Positions 40,951 to 49,553 of a stretch of DNA of 64,000 nucleotides are shown piece by piece; positions within the stretch are counted from its first letter, which is position 1; every line of letters starts with the position of its first letter. The position numbers and the translations under genes are program-made. Below the pieces are notes generated by a model that was not told the DNA's origin, did no database searches, and was given only the letters and a program-made list of their open reading frames with translations. The DNA is from Candidatus Rokuibacteriota bacterium (GTDB lineage: Bacteria > Methylomirabilota > Methylomirabilia > Rokubacteriales > CSP1-6): contig QHRW01000110.1 in the NCBI GenBank assembly GCA_003220265.1, positions 128,896-192,895 of the forward strand, written 5' to 3'.

Positions 40951-42237
40951 CTACGCGGTGCGCGCGGCGACCGCGGCCAGCGCCGCGTCGAACACCGCCA
41001 GGGTCTCCTCGACGTCCTGCTCGGAGTGGGCGAGCGAGACGTAGATCTTGTTGCCCGCCTTCACCACGCCGCGCCGCAGGCACTCCTCGTTGAAGAGCGC
41101 GATGCGCCGACGGTCGGCGGTGAGCGTCGCGCGATAGTCGACGACGGGGCTGTCGGTGAAGATGATGTCGAACACGGGCGGCTCGCCGCTCACCTGCGCG
41201 GGCATCCCGTGCTTCTTCGCGGCGGCGGCGAGGCCGTCCTTCAGCCGCTTGCCGGTGGCGAAGATCCGCTCGTAGGCGCCGGGCTTGCGCAGCTCGCCCA
41301 GCGTGGCCAGGCCCGCCACGGCGGCGACGGGATTGCCGTTGAGCGTGCCGGCCTGCCAGACGTAGTCGGGGCTGCCCTCGAGGGCGGCGTCGAAGTGCTT
41401 CATGATGTCCGCGCGGCCGGCCACCGCGGACAGCGGGAAGCCGCCGGCCAGCACCTTGCCGAAGGCCGCCACGTCGGGAACGACGTCGTAGTAGGCCTGG
41501 GCGCCGCCGTAGGCCAGGCGGAACCCGGTGACGATCTCGTCGAAGACCAGCGGCACCTCGTAGCGGCGCGTGACCTCGCGCAGGCCCTTGAGGAAGCCGG
41601 GCGCGGGCACGATGACCCGCTGGTAGGGCTCGACGATCACGGCGGCCAGATCGTTGTGGTGCTGGGCGATCAGCGCCTCGGTGGTGGCGAGGTCGTTGTA
41701 GGGCGCGATCAGGACTTCCTCGGTGATGGCGTGCGGGATGCCGGCCGAGTCCGCCATCGCGGCCGGGAAGGCCTTGGGCGAGCGCGGCGTCGTGCTCATC
41801 AATGCGTAGTCGTGCGTGCCGTGGAAGCCGCCCTCGAACTTCATGATCTTGTCCCGGCGGCGGAAGGCGCGCGCGACGCGTAGCGCGAAGAACGTCGCCT
41901 CGGAGCCGCTCGACATGAAGCGCACCTGGTCGGCGCACGGCACCGCGCGGACGATCTCCTCGGCGAGCTCGATGATGGGCTCGTTGAGGAGCATGAACGT
42001 CGTGCCGTGCCCGGCCTGCCGCTGCACCGCCTCCACCACGGCGGGATGCGCGTGGCCGAGCAGCATGGGGCCCGAGCCCAGCAGGTAGTCGAGGTACCGC
42101 TTGCCGTCGGAATCCCACAGGTACGGGCCGCGCGCGTCCTTCACCACGAACTCCAGGCCGGGCCCGCTGCGATGGCCGCCGAGGACTCCGCCGGGCAGGA
42201 CGCGGTCGGCGCGCTCGAGAAGATCCTTTTGACTCAT
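40951..42237 (-). CDS. Class III aminotransferase (glutamate-1-semialdehyde-aminomutase-like)
   Basis: A 428-residue PLP enzyme with DADRVLPGG-type start, GSGPMLLGHAHPAVVEAV, SSGSEATFFALRVARA, VFDEIVTGFR and the PLP Lys in AAFGKVLAGGFPLSA. The fold is that of HemL, but its place in an import and catabolic operon and the divergence of the substrate region argue for a transaminase or aminomutase in degradation, not haem synthesis. AGGTGG lies 5 nt before ATG 42237. Confidence 0.87.
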   Translation of the reverse strand: MSQKDLLERADRVLPGGVLGGHRSGPGLEFVVKDARGPYLWDSDGKRYLDYLLGSGPMLLGHAHPAVVEAVQRQAGHGTTFMLLNEPIIELAEEIVRAVPCADQVRFMSSGSEATFFALRVARAFRRRDKIMKFEGGFHGTHDYALMSTTPRSPKAFPAAMADSAGIPHAITEEVLIAPYNDLATTEALIAQHHNDLAAVIVEPYQRVIVPAPGFLKGLREVTRRYEVPLVFDEIVTGFRLAYGGAQAYYDVVPDVAAFGKVLAGGFPLSAVAGRADIMKHFDAALEGSPDYVWQAGTLNGNPVAAVAGLATLGELRKPGAYERIFATGKRLKDGLAAAAKKHGMPAQVSGEPPVFDIIFTDSPVVDYRATLTADRRRIALFNEECLRRGVVKAGNKIYVSLAHSEQDVEETLAVFDAALAAVAARTA

Positions 42238-42268
42238 AGGTCCACCTGTCGTGCGGAAAGTGCGCCGA

Positions 42269-43285
42269 TCATACCCGGAAACCATCCTCGGTCAAGAGAA
42301 CGCCCGTCCCCGTGAGCGCGCCGACTTTGAGGAGCTCCAGGGCCTGGTTGGCCACCTCCAGCGGGAACTCGGTGGTGGTCAGCCGGACGCCGGCGCGCGC
42401 GGCCTCGGCCAGGAGCGCGGCGCCGTCGGCGCGCGTGTTGGCCGTGACGGAGCGGATGCCGCGCTCGTAGAAGAGGTCGGCCTCGTAATCGAGCCGCGGC
42501 ACCGGCGTCATGTAGATGCCGGCCAGCGCCAGCGTGCCGCCGCGGGCGAGATTGCGCAGCGCCACCGGCACGAGGTCGCCGGCGGGCGCGAAGAGGATCG
42601 TGCCCTCCGTGCGATGGGGCATCGGCTCGCGCAGGTCGCCGACCCAGGCGGCGCCGAGCGTGCGGGCGAGCTGGCGATGGCTGGGCTCGCGCGTGCACAC
42701 GTAGACCTCCAGGTTGCGGGCGCGCGCGATCTGGATGGTGACGTGCGCCGAGGAGCCGAAGCCGTACATGCCGAGGCGGCCGCCGGGGCGCACGGCGGCC
42801 AGCGTGAGCGCGCGATACCCGATGATGCCTGCGCACAGCAGCGGCGCCGCCTCCACGTCGCTGAACACCGAGGGAATCGAGTACGCGTACTCCTCGTCCA
42901 CCACCGCGTATTCCGCGAAGCCGCCGTCGGCGTGCCAGCCGGTGAACTCGGCGCGCTCGCAGAGGTTCTCGCGATCCGTCGCGCAGTAGAGGCACGCCCC
43001 GCACGTGTGGCGCAGCCACGCGATGCCGACCCGATCGCCCTCGCGGAAGCGAGTCGCGTCGCGGCCGCGCGCCACCACGCGGCCGACCGCCTGGTGGCCG
43101 GGCACCAGCGGCGTGCGCAGCGGCGGCAGCTCGCCCTCGACGACGTGGAGGTCCGTGCGACAGATCGCGCACGCGCGGATCCCGACGAGGATCTCGCCCG
43201 GGCGCGGCGTGGGCACGGCCACCTCTTCCATCCGCAGCGGACGGTCGGCCACCTCTCCCGGCTGCCGCATCAGCATCGCGCGCAC
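42269..43285 (-). CDS. Zinc-dependent alcohol dehydrogenase
   Basis: A 338-residue medium-chain dehydrogenase. The catalytic zinc ligands lie in ACAICRTDLH and PGHQAVG; the structural zinc site is the four-Cys loop TCGACLYCATDRENLC. The cofactor region has MYGFGSSAHVTIQIA. GTG 43285 is chosen because GGAG lies 9 nt upstream; ATG 43276 is the alternative. It starts 6 bp after the CitE-like gene. Probably interconverts an alcohol and aldehyde in the operon's pathway. Confidence 0.88.
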   Translation of the reverse strand: MRAMLMRQPGEVADRPLRMEEVAVPTPRPGEILVGIRACAICRTDLHVVEGELPPLRTPLVPGHQAVGRVVARGRDATRFREGDRVGIAWLRHTCGACLYCATDRENLCERAEFTGWHADGGFAEYAVVDEEYAYSIPSVFSDVEAAPLLCAGIIGYRALTLAAVRPGGRLGMYGFGSSAHVTIQIARARNLEVYVCTREPSHRQLARTLGAAWVGDLREPMPHRTEGTILFAPAGDLVPVALRNLARGGTLALAGIYMTPVPRLDYEADLFYERGIRSVTANTRADGAALLAEAARAGVRLTTTEFPLEVANQALELLKVGALTGTGVLLTEDGFRV

Positions 43286-43290
43286 GCTTG

Positions 43291-44172
43291 TCAGCTCCGG
43301 GCGATGATCTTGAGCGCCCGGGTCAGGTGCGGGGCGTCGACCATCTGGCCCTTGAAGCGGAAGGCGTAGACGCCGCGCCGGCGATGCTCGTCGAACGCGG
43401 CCACCAGCTCGCGCGCCTCGTCCAGCACCGCCTTGGCCGGCGTGAAGGCCGCGTTGATCACCTCGATCTGCGAGGGATGGATGGAGATCTTGCCGCTGAA
43501 GCCCATGGCCACGCCGTCCTCGCACTCGCGGCGCAGACCGTCGAGGTCGGCGATGTCCGTGTAGACCGTGTCGAGCGCGTCCACGCCCGCCGCCGAGGCG
43601 ACGATGGCGCACAGGGTGCGCGCGTAACGGGGAATGTCGAGGTAGCGGCCCTCGGCATCGCGCACGCGCGGCAGGCCCATGGCCGCCGAGAGGTCCTCGA
43701 TGCCCCAGGAGACGGCCACGATGCGCGGGCTCGCGCCGGCGACCTCGCGGATGTTGAGCAGGCCTTCGGGCGTCTCGGTGGCGATGAGCACCAGCTTCGT
43801 GCTTCCCTGCGCGAGGCCGTGACGGTGCTCGAGGCGGTCGAGCACCTCGACGATCTGGCGGACGTCGCCGGCGTGGCGCGGCTTGGGCACGACGTAGCCC
43901 TCGGGGCGCCCGGCCATCGTCATCTCGATGTCCGCCACGCCGAGGCCGGTGGCGATCGGGTTCATCCGCACCCAGCGCTCGCGGCCGCCGAAATCCAGCT
44001 CGCGGAGCCAGCGCGTGACGATCGGCCGCGTGGCCTCTTTCAGATCGGGCGCGACGGCATCCTCGAGGTCGAGGATGAGGCCGTCGGCGGGCAGCGTGAG
44101 GGCCTTGGCGATCATCTTCTCGTTGCCGCCGGGCACGAAGTGCAGCGAGCGGCGGCGCCGCGCCAGGGCCAT
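43291..44172 (-). CDS. CitE-like lyase (HpcH/HpaI aldolase family)
   Basis: A 293-residue TIM-barrel lyase of the citrate-lyase-beta/malyl-CoA-lyase group. Landmarks: RRSLHFVPGGNEKMIAKAL, DGLILDLEDAV, ATETPEGLLNI and GFSGKISIHPSQIEVIN. Cleaves a beta-hydroxyacyl-CoA such as malyl- or citramalyl-CoA. It follows a MaoC dehydratase by 5 bp; a MaoC and CitE pair is known from mesaconyl-CoA/methylmalyl-CoA chemistry, which may be the route here. Confidence 0.9.
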   Translation of the reverse strand: MALARRRRSLHFVPGGNEKMIAKALTLPADGLILDLEDAVAPDLKEATRPIVTRWLRELDFGGRERWVRMNPIATGLGVADIEMTMAGRPEGYVVPKPRHAGDVRQIVEVLDRLEHRHGLAQGSTKLVLIATETPEGLLNIREVAGASPRIVAVSWGIEDLSAAMGLPRVRDAEGRYLDIPRYARTLCAIVASAAGVDALDTVYTDIADLDGLRRECEDGVAMGFSGKISIHPSQIEVINAAFTPAKAVLDEARELVAAFDEHRRRGVYAFRFKGQMVDAPHLTRALKIIARS

Positions 44173-44177
44173 GGGGG

Positions 44178-44630
44178 TCAGGCGGAGCGCTTGCGCATCA
44201 TGGCGTTGCGGCGCGCGCGCATGACGAGGTCGCCGTGCTGGTTGCGGGCGCGATGCTCGAACGTCACGATGCCCCACTGCGGCCGCGACTTCGACTCGCG
44301 CTTGTCCATCACCTCGGTCTCGGCGTAGATGGTGTCGCCGTGGAAGACCGGCTTGGGGAACTCGATCTTGTCGAAGCCGAGGTTGCCCACCGTCGTGCCC
44401 AGCGTGGTCTCGCCGACCGAGACGCCCACCGCGATGCCGAGCGTGAGCAGGCTGTTCACCAGCGGCTTGCCGAACTCGGCCTTGGCGGCGGCGTGAAAGT
44501 CGATGTGCAGCGGCTGCGGGTTCATGGTGAGGGTGGAGAAGAACACGTTGTCGGCCTCGGTGATGGTGCGGCCGACCTCGTGGCGGAAGGTGTCGCCGAC
44601 CTTGAGCTCCTCGAAGTACTTGCCGGCCAT
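44178..44630 (-). CDS. MaoC-family dehydratase (mesaconyl-CoA-hydratase-like)
   Basis: A 150-residue hotdog protein. [21 protein letters not shown] at the start and [19 protein letters not shown] at the active-site region (here Met-Asn-Pro-Gln-Pro-Leu-His). ATG 44630 has GAGGAGG 8 nt upstream and fits the family N terminus; ATG 44663 would add a poor extension. First gene of the seven-gene operon. Confidence 0.87.
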   Translation of the reverse strand: MAGKYFEELKVGDTFRHEVGRTITEADNVFFSTLTMNPQPLHIDFHAAAKAEFGKPLVNSLLTLGIAVGVSVGETTLGTTVGNLGFDKIEFPKPVFHGDTIYAETEVMDKRESKSRPQWGIVTFEHRARNQHGDLVMRARRNAMMRKRSA

Positions 44631-44650
44631 CCGGAGGCCTCCTCGCGCGC

Positions 44651-44665
44651 GATGGTATATCATCC
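44651..44665. promoter_or_regulatory. Shared AT-rich core between divergent operons
   Basis: GATGGTATATCATC is the only A/T-rich segment between ATG 44630 (minus) and ATG 44695 (plus). It offers TATCAT on the plus strand and TATACC on the minus strand as -10 boxes, each leaving a leader long enough for the ribosome sites seen on both sides. Confidence 0.4.
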
Positions 44666-44694
44666 TGCACCACGCGACACCAGGAGGGCGCCCG

Positions 44695-45018
44695 ATGATC
44701 TACGAGTACCGCGCGTACTACGCCGCGCCCGGCAAGATGCCGGACATCCAGCGGCGCTTCGCCGACGTCACCATGAAGCTGTTCGCCAAGCACGGCATCA
44801 AGGTGGTCGGCTTCTGGGAGACGATCATCGGCGAGTCCAACGAGCTGGTCTACATCTGCGCGTTCGACGACCTCGCGCACCGCACGAAGGCGTGGGCGGC
44901 GTTCCAGGCCGACCCCGACTGGCAGGCCGCCCGCAAGGCGTCGGAGGCCAACGGCCCGCTGCTCGAGCGCGTGATCAACAAGATCTGGAGGCCCACGTCG
45001 TTCTCGCCGCTGCAGTAG
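44695..45018 (+). CDS. NIPSNAP-family protein
   Basis: A 107-residue dimeric alpha-beta-barrel protein of the NIPSNAP group ([57 protein letters not shown]). Often found next to catabolic operons, with unclear biochemical role. AGGAGGG precedes ATG 44695. Divergent from the MaoC operon and 28 bp upstream of lhgO. Confidence 0.87.
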   Translation: MIYEYRAYYAAPGKMPDIQRRFADVTMKLFAKHGIKVVGFWETIIGESNELVYICAFDDLAHRTKAWAAFQADPDWQAARKASEANGPLLERVINKIWRPTSFSPLQ

Positions 45019-45033
45019 CGGTGACCGGACGGC

Positions 45034-45046
45034 TATACTACGGTCC
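45034..45046 (+). promoter_or_regulatory. -10 box TATACT, leaderless promoter for lhgO
   Basis: TATACT at 45034-45039 is followed by 7 nt and ATG 45047. No Shine-Dalgarno is present, so the transcript probably starts at or next to the A of ATG. Confidence 0.5.
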
Positions 45047-46255
45047 ATGACGTACGACATCGCCATCATCGGCGGCGGCATCGTCGGGCTGGCCACGGCG
45101 CGCGCGCTGCTGGAGCGCACTCCCTCGCTCCACCTCGTCCTCTGCGAGAAGGAGGCCGAGCTCGGCACCCACCAGACCGGCCACAACAGCGGCGTCATCC
45201 ACTCCGGCATCTATTACAAGCCGGGCTCGTTCAAGGCCCGGCTGTGCGTCGAGGGCGTCCGCCTGATGACGGACTTCTGCGACAAGCACGCGATCAAGTA
45301 CGACCGCTGCGGCAAGGTCATCGTGGCGACCTCCGACGACGAGATCCCGCGGCTGAAGACGCTCTACGAGCGGGGCGTCGCCAACGGCGTGCCCGGCGTG
45401 GCCATGATCGACGCCGCCCGCGTGCGCGAGATCGAGCCGCACGTGCGCGCGGTGGCCGGCATCCACTCGCCCAACACGGCCATCGTGGACTACGGCGAGG
45501 TCACGACGGCGCTCGGGCAGGAGCTGGTCGCCCGCGGCGTGACGATCGAGTACAACTTCCCGGTCAGCGCCATCACGCGCGTGCGCGGCGGCGGCGTGGC
45601 CGTGAGCACGCAGCACCACACGATCACGACACGCCGCATCGTCAACTGCGCCGGCCTCTACTCCGACGTGGTCGCCCGGCTGGCCGGCGCCGCGGCCGAG
45701 GTGCAGATCGTCCCGTTCCGCGGCGAGTACTATTTCCTGAAGTCGGAGCGCGAGGGTCTCGTGCGCGGGCTGATCTACCCCGTTCCCGACCCCGAGTTCC
45801 CGTTCCTCGGCGTCCACTTCACGCGCACGATCCACGGCGAGGTGGAGGCCGGCCCCAACGCCGTGCTGGCCTTCGCCCGCGAGGGCTACCGGTGGACGAG
45901 CGTGCGGCCGCGCGAGCTCGCGGGAACGCTGCGCTACGCCGGCTTCTGGTGGATGGCGCGCAAGTACTGGCGCGTGGGCGCGTGGGAGGTGCACCGCTCG
46001 GTCTCCAAGAAGAAGTTCGTGGAGTCGCTGCAGCGCCTCGTGCCCGACCTCAAGGCCGAGGACATCAAGCCGGGCGGCTCCGGCGTGCGCGCGCAGGCCG
46101 TCCTGCCCGACGGCACGCTGCTCGACGACTTCAGCATCGTGTCCAGCGCGGACGCGATCCACGTCCTCAACGCGCCCTCGCCGGGCGCGACGGCGTCGCT
46201 GGCGATCGGTCGTCACATCGCCGCGCTCGCCGGAGAGACCTTCGGCCTGCAGTAG
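45047..46255 (+). CDS. lhgO: L-2-hydroxyglutarate oxidase
   Basis: A 402-residue FAD-dependent oxidoreductase that oxidises L-2-hydroxyglutarate to 2-oxoglutarate. The dinucleotide-binding start YDIAIIGGGIVGLATARALL and the LhgO-specific THQTGHNSGVIHSGIYYKPGS are present, along with NCAGLYSDVVARLAG and LNAPSPGATASLAIG. Probably passes electrons to the respiratory chain as in other bacteria. Has its own promoter (TATACT, 7 nt before ATG). Confidence 0.92.
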   Translation: MTYDIAIIGGGIVGLATARALLERTPSLHLVLCEKEAELGTHQTGHNSGVIHSGIYYKPGSFKARLCVEGVRLMTDFCDKHAIKYDRCGKVIVATSDDEIPRLKTLYERGVANGVPGVAMIDAARVREIEPHVRAVAGIHSPNTAIVDYGEVTTALGQELVARGVTIEYNFPVSAITRVRGGGVAVSTQHHTITTRRIVNCAGLYSDVVARLAGAAAEVQIVPFRGEYYFLKSEREGLVRGLIYPVPDPEFPFLGVHFTRTIHGEVEAGPNAVLAFAREGYRWTSVRPRELAGTLRYAGFWWMARKYWRVGAWEVHRSVSKKKFVESLQRLVPDLKAEDIKPGGSGVRAQAVLPDGTLLDDFSIVSSADAIHVLNAPSPGATASLAIGRHIAALAGETFGLQ

Positions 46256-46290
46256 CCTTCGAATTCCGCTACTTTAGGTGCGGGTCGGGG

Positions 46291-46333
46291 CAAAAACCCC
46301 TCTGTTGACAGGGGTTTGCCTATCAGTTACATT
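46291..46333 (+). promoter_or_regulatory. Promoter TTGACA-N17-TACATT inside an inverted repeat, for the DGQHR gene
   Basis: The -35 TTGACA (46305-46310) and -10 TACATT (46328-46333) have 17-bp spacing. GGCAAAAACCCCT (46289-46301) and AGGGGTTTGCC (46310-46320) form an inverted repeat around the -35. ATG 46342 lies 8 nt after the -10 with no Shine-Dalgarno. This is a strong leaderless promoter with a built-in operator. Confidence 0.65.
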
Positions 46334-46341
46334 GACGCCCC

Positions 46342-47478
46342 ATGATCAGCGTGCCTGCGCGCCGCGTCAAGCAGTTCGGCGTCGAGTTCTATCAGGCCGG
46401 GCTCAATGCCAAGGACATCGACCGCCTCGTGAAATTCGAGGTGCTCGGCTACACGGGCGGGCCCGAGGCCGAAAACGGCAAGGGCAAGAAGACCAAGGCC
46501 TCGCGCGCGCGCGTCAACTGGGACAGTCTCGAGAAGCGGATCAGCGAGAGCGAGAACGCGTACCAGCGACCCGTCATCCGCAAGAAGATCGACGAGCTGG
46601 CCGCCTACTACCGTGAGTGCAAGGACGCCGCCACGCTGCCCGCGATCCCCGGCGCCGTCATCATCACCTCCGAAAAGCGCTTCACGTTCACCCCGGTGGC
46701 CGGCCACCACGACCTCGGCCTGCTACAGATCCCCGAGGAGCACGGCGTGCTGCGCGTGCTCGACGGCCAGCACCGGCTGCTCGCGCTCCACGCGCTGAGC
46801 CAGAACGGCGAGGCCACGGGCATCGAGGTGCCGGCGGTGCTCTTCGACTCGCTCGACGCGCGGCAGATCGTCGAGCTGTTCGTCACCATCAACGCCAAGC
46901 ACACGCGGCTGAACCCCTCGCACATCATCAGCCTGTCCGGCCGCAAGCTCTATCCAGATCCCAACCAGGCGCTGGCCCACGACGTCATCCGCTCGCTCAA
47001 CGAGGACGACACCTCGCCGCTGCACGGCGAGATCAAGATGCTCGGCACCGGCCGCGGCCGCGTGAGCCAGGCCCCGCTGGCCGAGGAGATCGTGGACTTC
47101 CTGGAGACCGTCGAGAAGGTGGGCGGCGGCGCCAAGATCCAGGAGGTGCGCCAGAACGCCAAGCGCTTCTTCCTGAACTACATCAAGGCGCTGTCCACGA
47201 CGTTCCCCAGCGCGTGGGCCGGCCGCAAGTACTCGATCAAGACGGGCGCCGCGCTGCGCGCCTTCATTCGCACCGCGCCCGACGTGATGGCCCGCGCCCG
47301 CGAGCTGCGCCGCGACTCCTACGACCTGAACGGCATCCGCGAAGCCATCAAGCCGTGGGGCGAGCGGCTGCGCGACCGGCGCTTCGAGACCGAGGGCGAG
47401 TGGAAGCTGAAGCTCGCCGGCGGCACGCGCGGCACGGTGGACGCGCTGACGCGCGAGCTCAGAGACGCGCTTCGGTAG
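46342..47478 (+). CDS. Orphan DGQHR-domain (DndB-like) protein
   Basis: A 378-residue protein with the DGQHR signature in VLRVLDGQHRLLALHAL (Asp141-Arg145). The flanking layout, ELFVTINAKHTRLNPSHIISLSG downstream and a helical C-terminal half, matches the DndB family. DndB represses and tunes DNA phosphorothioation operons. No dndA/C/D/E or restriction genes are nearby. No helix-turn-helix is obvious. The operator-like inverted repeat in its own promoter suggests autoregulation. Confidence 0.82.
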   Translation: MISVPARRVKQFGVEFYQAGLNAKDIDRLVKFEVLGYTGGPEAENGKGKKTKASRARVNWDSLEKRISESENAYQRPVIRKKIDELAAYYRECKDAATLPAIPGAVIITSEKRFTFTPVAGHHDLGLLQIPEEHGVLRVLDGQHRLLALHALSQNGEATGIEVPAVLFDSLDARQIVELFVTINAKHTRLNPSHIISLSGRKLYPDPNQALAHDVIRSLNEDDTSPLHGEIKMLGTGRGRVSQAPLAEEIVDFLETVEKVGGGAKIQEVRQNAKRFFLNYIKALSTTFPSAWAGRKYSIKTGAALRAFIRTAPDVMARARELRRDSYDLNGIREAIKPWGERLRDRRFETEGEWKLKLAGGTRGTVDALTRELRDALR

Positions 47479-47502
47479 CTCGGAGCGCCTGCACTAGCTC
47501 GT

Positions 47503-48147
47503 TCACACCAGGTCGAGGAACGCGGCGGCGATTCGTCCGGGGAGCTGCGTGTCGCCGCGCCTGGCCGTCCAGCCGAGATCGTGACCACCGTTCACCTGAA
47601 GGGCATGCGTGCGCGCGGAGATCAGCGCGCGTGCCGCCGCGAGCTCCGCGGGGGTGCCGAAGGGGTCGGTGGTGCCGTGGACGAAGAGCGTCGGCACACG
47701 AATCGACGGCAAGTGCGCGACGCGCAGGTCCTTTGGCTTGCCGGGAGCGTGCAGCGGGTAGGACTGCAGCAGCAAGCCGCTCACCAGCGTGGGATCGGCG
47801 GCGGCCAGCATCGAGGCCATCCGACCGCCGTAGGAGTGGCCGCCGAGAAAGACGCGGCCGGGCACGCGCGCGCGGAGCACGCCGAGCGCGGCGCGCAGGC
47901 CCTCGCGATCGCGCGCGGCGCCGGACGGCGATGGCGGGCCGCTCGGACGCGCCTGGCGGTACGGAAGATTGCCGCGCAGCACCCACACGCCGCGCGAGGC
48001 GAAGGCTTCGGCCACCGCGACGAGCAGCGGTGAGTCCATGTTGCCCCCGGCGCCGTGCGTGAGCACGAGACCGTCGGCGCCCGAGCCGGGATGGAGCACA
48101 CCGCGCACCGGCGGCTCGCCGCCCACGTCGATGCGCTCGAGCGCCAC
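47503..48147 (-). CDS. Alpha/beta hydrolase, KANL3/Tex30-like
   Basis: A 214-residue alpha/beta-hydrolase-fold protein. TLTHGAGG-type oxyanion segment (GLVLTHGAGGNMDSPL), nucleophile elbow FLGGHSYGGRMAS, late Asp in VHGTTDPFG and His in NGGHDLGW. Closest in style to the short dienelactone-hydrolase-like/KANL3 group. Starts GTG 48147, 1 bp after the next hydrolase. Convergent with the DGQHR gene. Confidence 0.85.
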   Translation of the reverse strand: MALERIDVGGEPPVRGVLHPGSGADGLVLTHGAGGNMDSPLLVAVAEAFASRGVWVLRGNLPYRQARPSGPPSPSGAARDREGLRAALGVLRARVPGRVFLGGHSYGGRMASMLAAADPTLVSGLLLQSYPLHAPGKPKDLRVAHLPSIRVPTLFVHGTTDPFGTPAELAAARALISARTHALQVNGGHDLGWTARRGDTQLPGRIAAAFLDLV

Positions 48148-48148
48148 G

Positions 48149-49033
48149 TCAGCGCGACTTCGGCAGGATCGAGGAGCCGGTCTGCGAGGCGGGATCGCGC
48201 CGAGGCCACCGCCCGGCGTCGACCGCCGTGAAGAAGTCGAGGAGCGCGCGGTTGAAGAGGTCGGGCTCCTCGAGATTGATGGCGTGGCCCGAGTTCGGGA
48301 TCACCACCAGGCCGGCCGCGCGCATCTTGCGCTTCATGAAGATGCCCGGCTCGAGGCACGGATCGTCCTCGTCGCCGGTCATGATCAGCGTGGGCACCTC
48401 GCACTTCACGAGCTTGTCCTCGAGCTCGAAAACGGACGGGCGGCGGCGCTGCACGCCGCGCATCGTGTTGGCGTGGCCGAGCGCGGAGCCGGACGCGAAG
48501 CGGTCGTAGAACTCCTTCCACCCCACCGGGTCCTTGGCGATGAACTGCACGCGCGTCGGTCCCCGCGTGTAGAACTCCGCCACCTTCGTCATGCCGGACT
48601 CGAACTGCGCGATGACGTGGTCGGTGTCCTTGTGGAACGTCGAGCGGTCGGCGGCCACGCTGCCGTAGCCGGCGCCCGCCACCACGATCGAGAGCGCGCG
48701 CTCGGGATGGTCGAGGCCGAAGTGCAGCGTCGCGTAGCCGCCCATCGACATCCCGACCACGTGCGCTTTCGCGAGACCGAGATGGTCGAGCACCGCCTTG
48801 ATGTCGCTGGCCGCCTGCGCCTGCGAATATCGCTCGGGATCCTGGGGCACGTCGGAGGGCGGGTAGCCGCGCGCGTTGAAGGCGATCGTGCGATAGCGGC
48901 GCGCGAAGAACTTGACCTGGGGCGCCCAGCCCCGCACGTCGTCGGCGAACTCGTGGACGAAGACGACCGGCGTGCCCGCGCCGACTTCCTCGTAGTAGAG
49001 CTTGACGCCGTCGGAGGCAGCCGCGGTGGGCAT
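48149..49033 (-). CDS. Alpha/beta hydrolase (3-oxoadipate-enol-lactonase-like)
   Basis: A 294-residue alpha/beta hydrolase. VVFVHEFADDVRGW oxyanion region, nucleophile elbow VVGMSMGGYAT, Asp in MTGDEDDPCL and His in NSGHAINLEEP. Substrate unknown. ATG 49033 follows GTGAGG; GTG 49042 would overlap the greA stop. Downstream of greA by 5 bp. Confidence 0.88.
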   Translation of the reverse strand: MPTAAASDGVKLYYEEVGAGTPVVFVHEFADDVRGWAPQVKFFARRYRTIAFNARGYPPSDVPQDPERYSQAQAASDIKAVLDHLGLAKAHVVGMSMGGYATLHFGLDHPERALSIVVAGAGYGSVAADRSTFHKDTDHVIAQFESGMTKVAEFYTRGPTRVQFIAKDPVGWKEFYDRFASGSALGHANTMRGVQRRRPSVFELEDKLVKCEVPTLIMTGDEDDPCLEPGIFMKRKMRAAGLVVIPNSGHAINLEEPDLFNRALLDFFTAVDAGRWPRRDPASQTGSSILPKSR

Positions 49034-49038
49034 CGTCC

Positions 49039-49521
49039 TCACTCGCTCCAGGGAAAGTTCACTTCGAGGATCTCGAAGGTCTTCTTGCCGACCGGGAGCT
49101 GGGCGGTCACGGTGTCGCCCACGCGCTTGCCGATGAGCGTGCGGGCCAGCGGCGCCAGGATCGAGATCTTGCCCCGGGCCGGCTCGGCCTCGTCGGAGCC
49201 CACGATCCAGTAGCGTACTTCCTTGCCCGCCTCATCCTCGAGGCGGACCGTGGAGGCGAACGTCACGCGGTCGCCGCCCGCCGGCGCATCGATCACCTCG
49301 GCGGCGCCCACCTTGGCGTCGAGCTCGTTGATGCGGCCCTCGGTGAAGCTCTGCTTCTCGCGCGCGGCGTGATACTCGGCGTTCTCGGAGAGGTCGCCGT
49401 GCGCGCGGGCCTCGGCGATCGCCTTCGTGATAGCCGGACGCTCGATGCGCTTGAGGCGCTCGAGCTCTCCCTTGAGCCGCTCGTAGCCGCCACGGGTCAT
49501 GGGCGTGCGGGGCACCGCCAT
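49039..49521 (-). CDS. greA: Transcript cleavage factor GreA
   Basis: A 160-residue GreA. N-terminal coiled coil ([46 protein letters not shown] region) with the acidic tip residues DLSENAEY that enter the RNA polymerase channel, then the C-terminal FKBP-like domain ending [10 protein letters not shown]. Rescues backtracked RNA polymerase. TAACCT lies exactly 7 nt before ATG 49521 and there is no Shine-Dalgarno, so it appears leaderless. Confidence 0.95.
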   Translation of the reverse strand: MAVPRTPMTRGGYERLKGELERLKRIERPAITKAIAEARAHGDLSENAEYHAAREKQSFTEGRINELDAKVGAAEVIDAPAGGDRVTFASTVRLEDEAGKEVRYWIVGSDEAEPARGKISILAPLARTLIGKRVGDTVTAQLPVGKKTFEILEVNFPWSE

Positions 49522-49553
49522 GCCGCGCAGGTTACCACGGGCCGGAACTGCGG

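Noticed and set aside
40951..42237. Aminotransferase as hemL (glutamate-1-semialdehyde aminomutase)
   Set aside because: The fold matches, but the gene lies in an import and catabolic operon with no haem genes nearby, so I give the broader class only.
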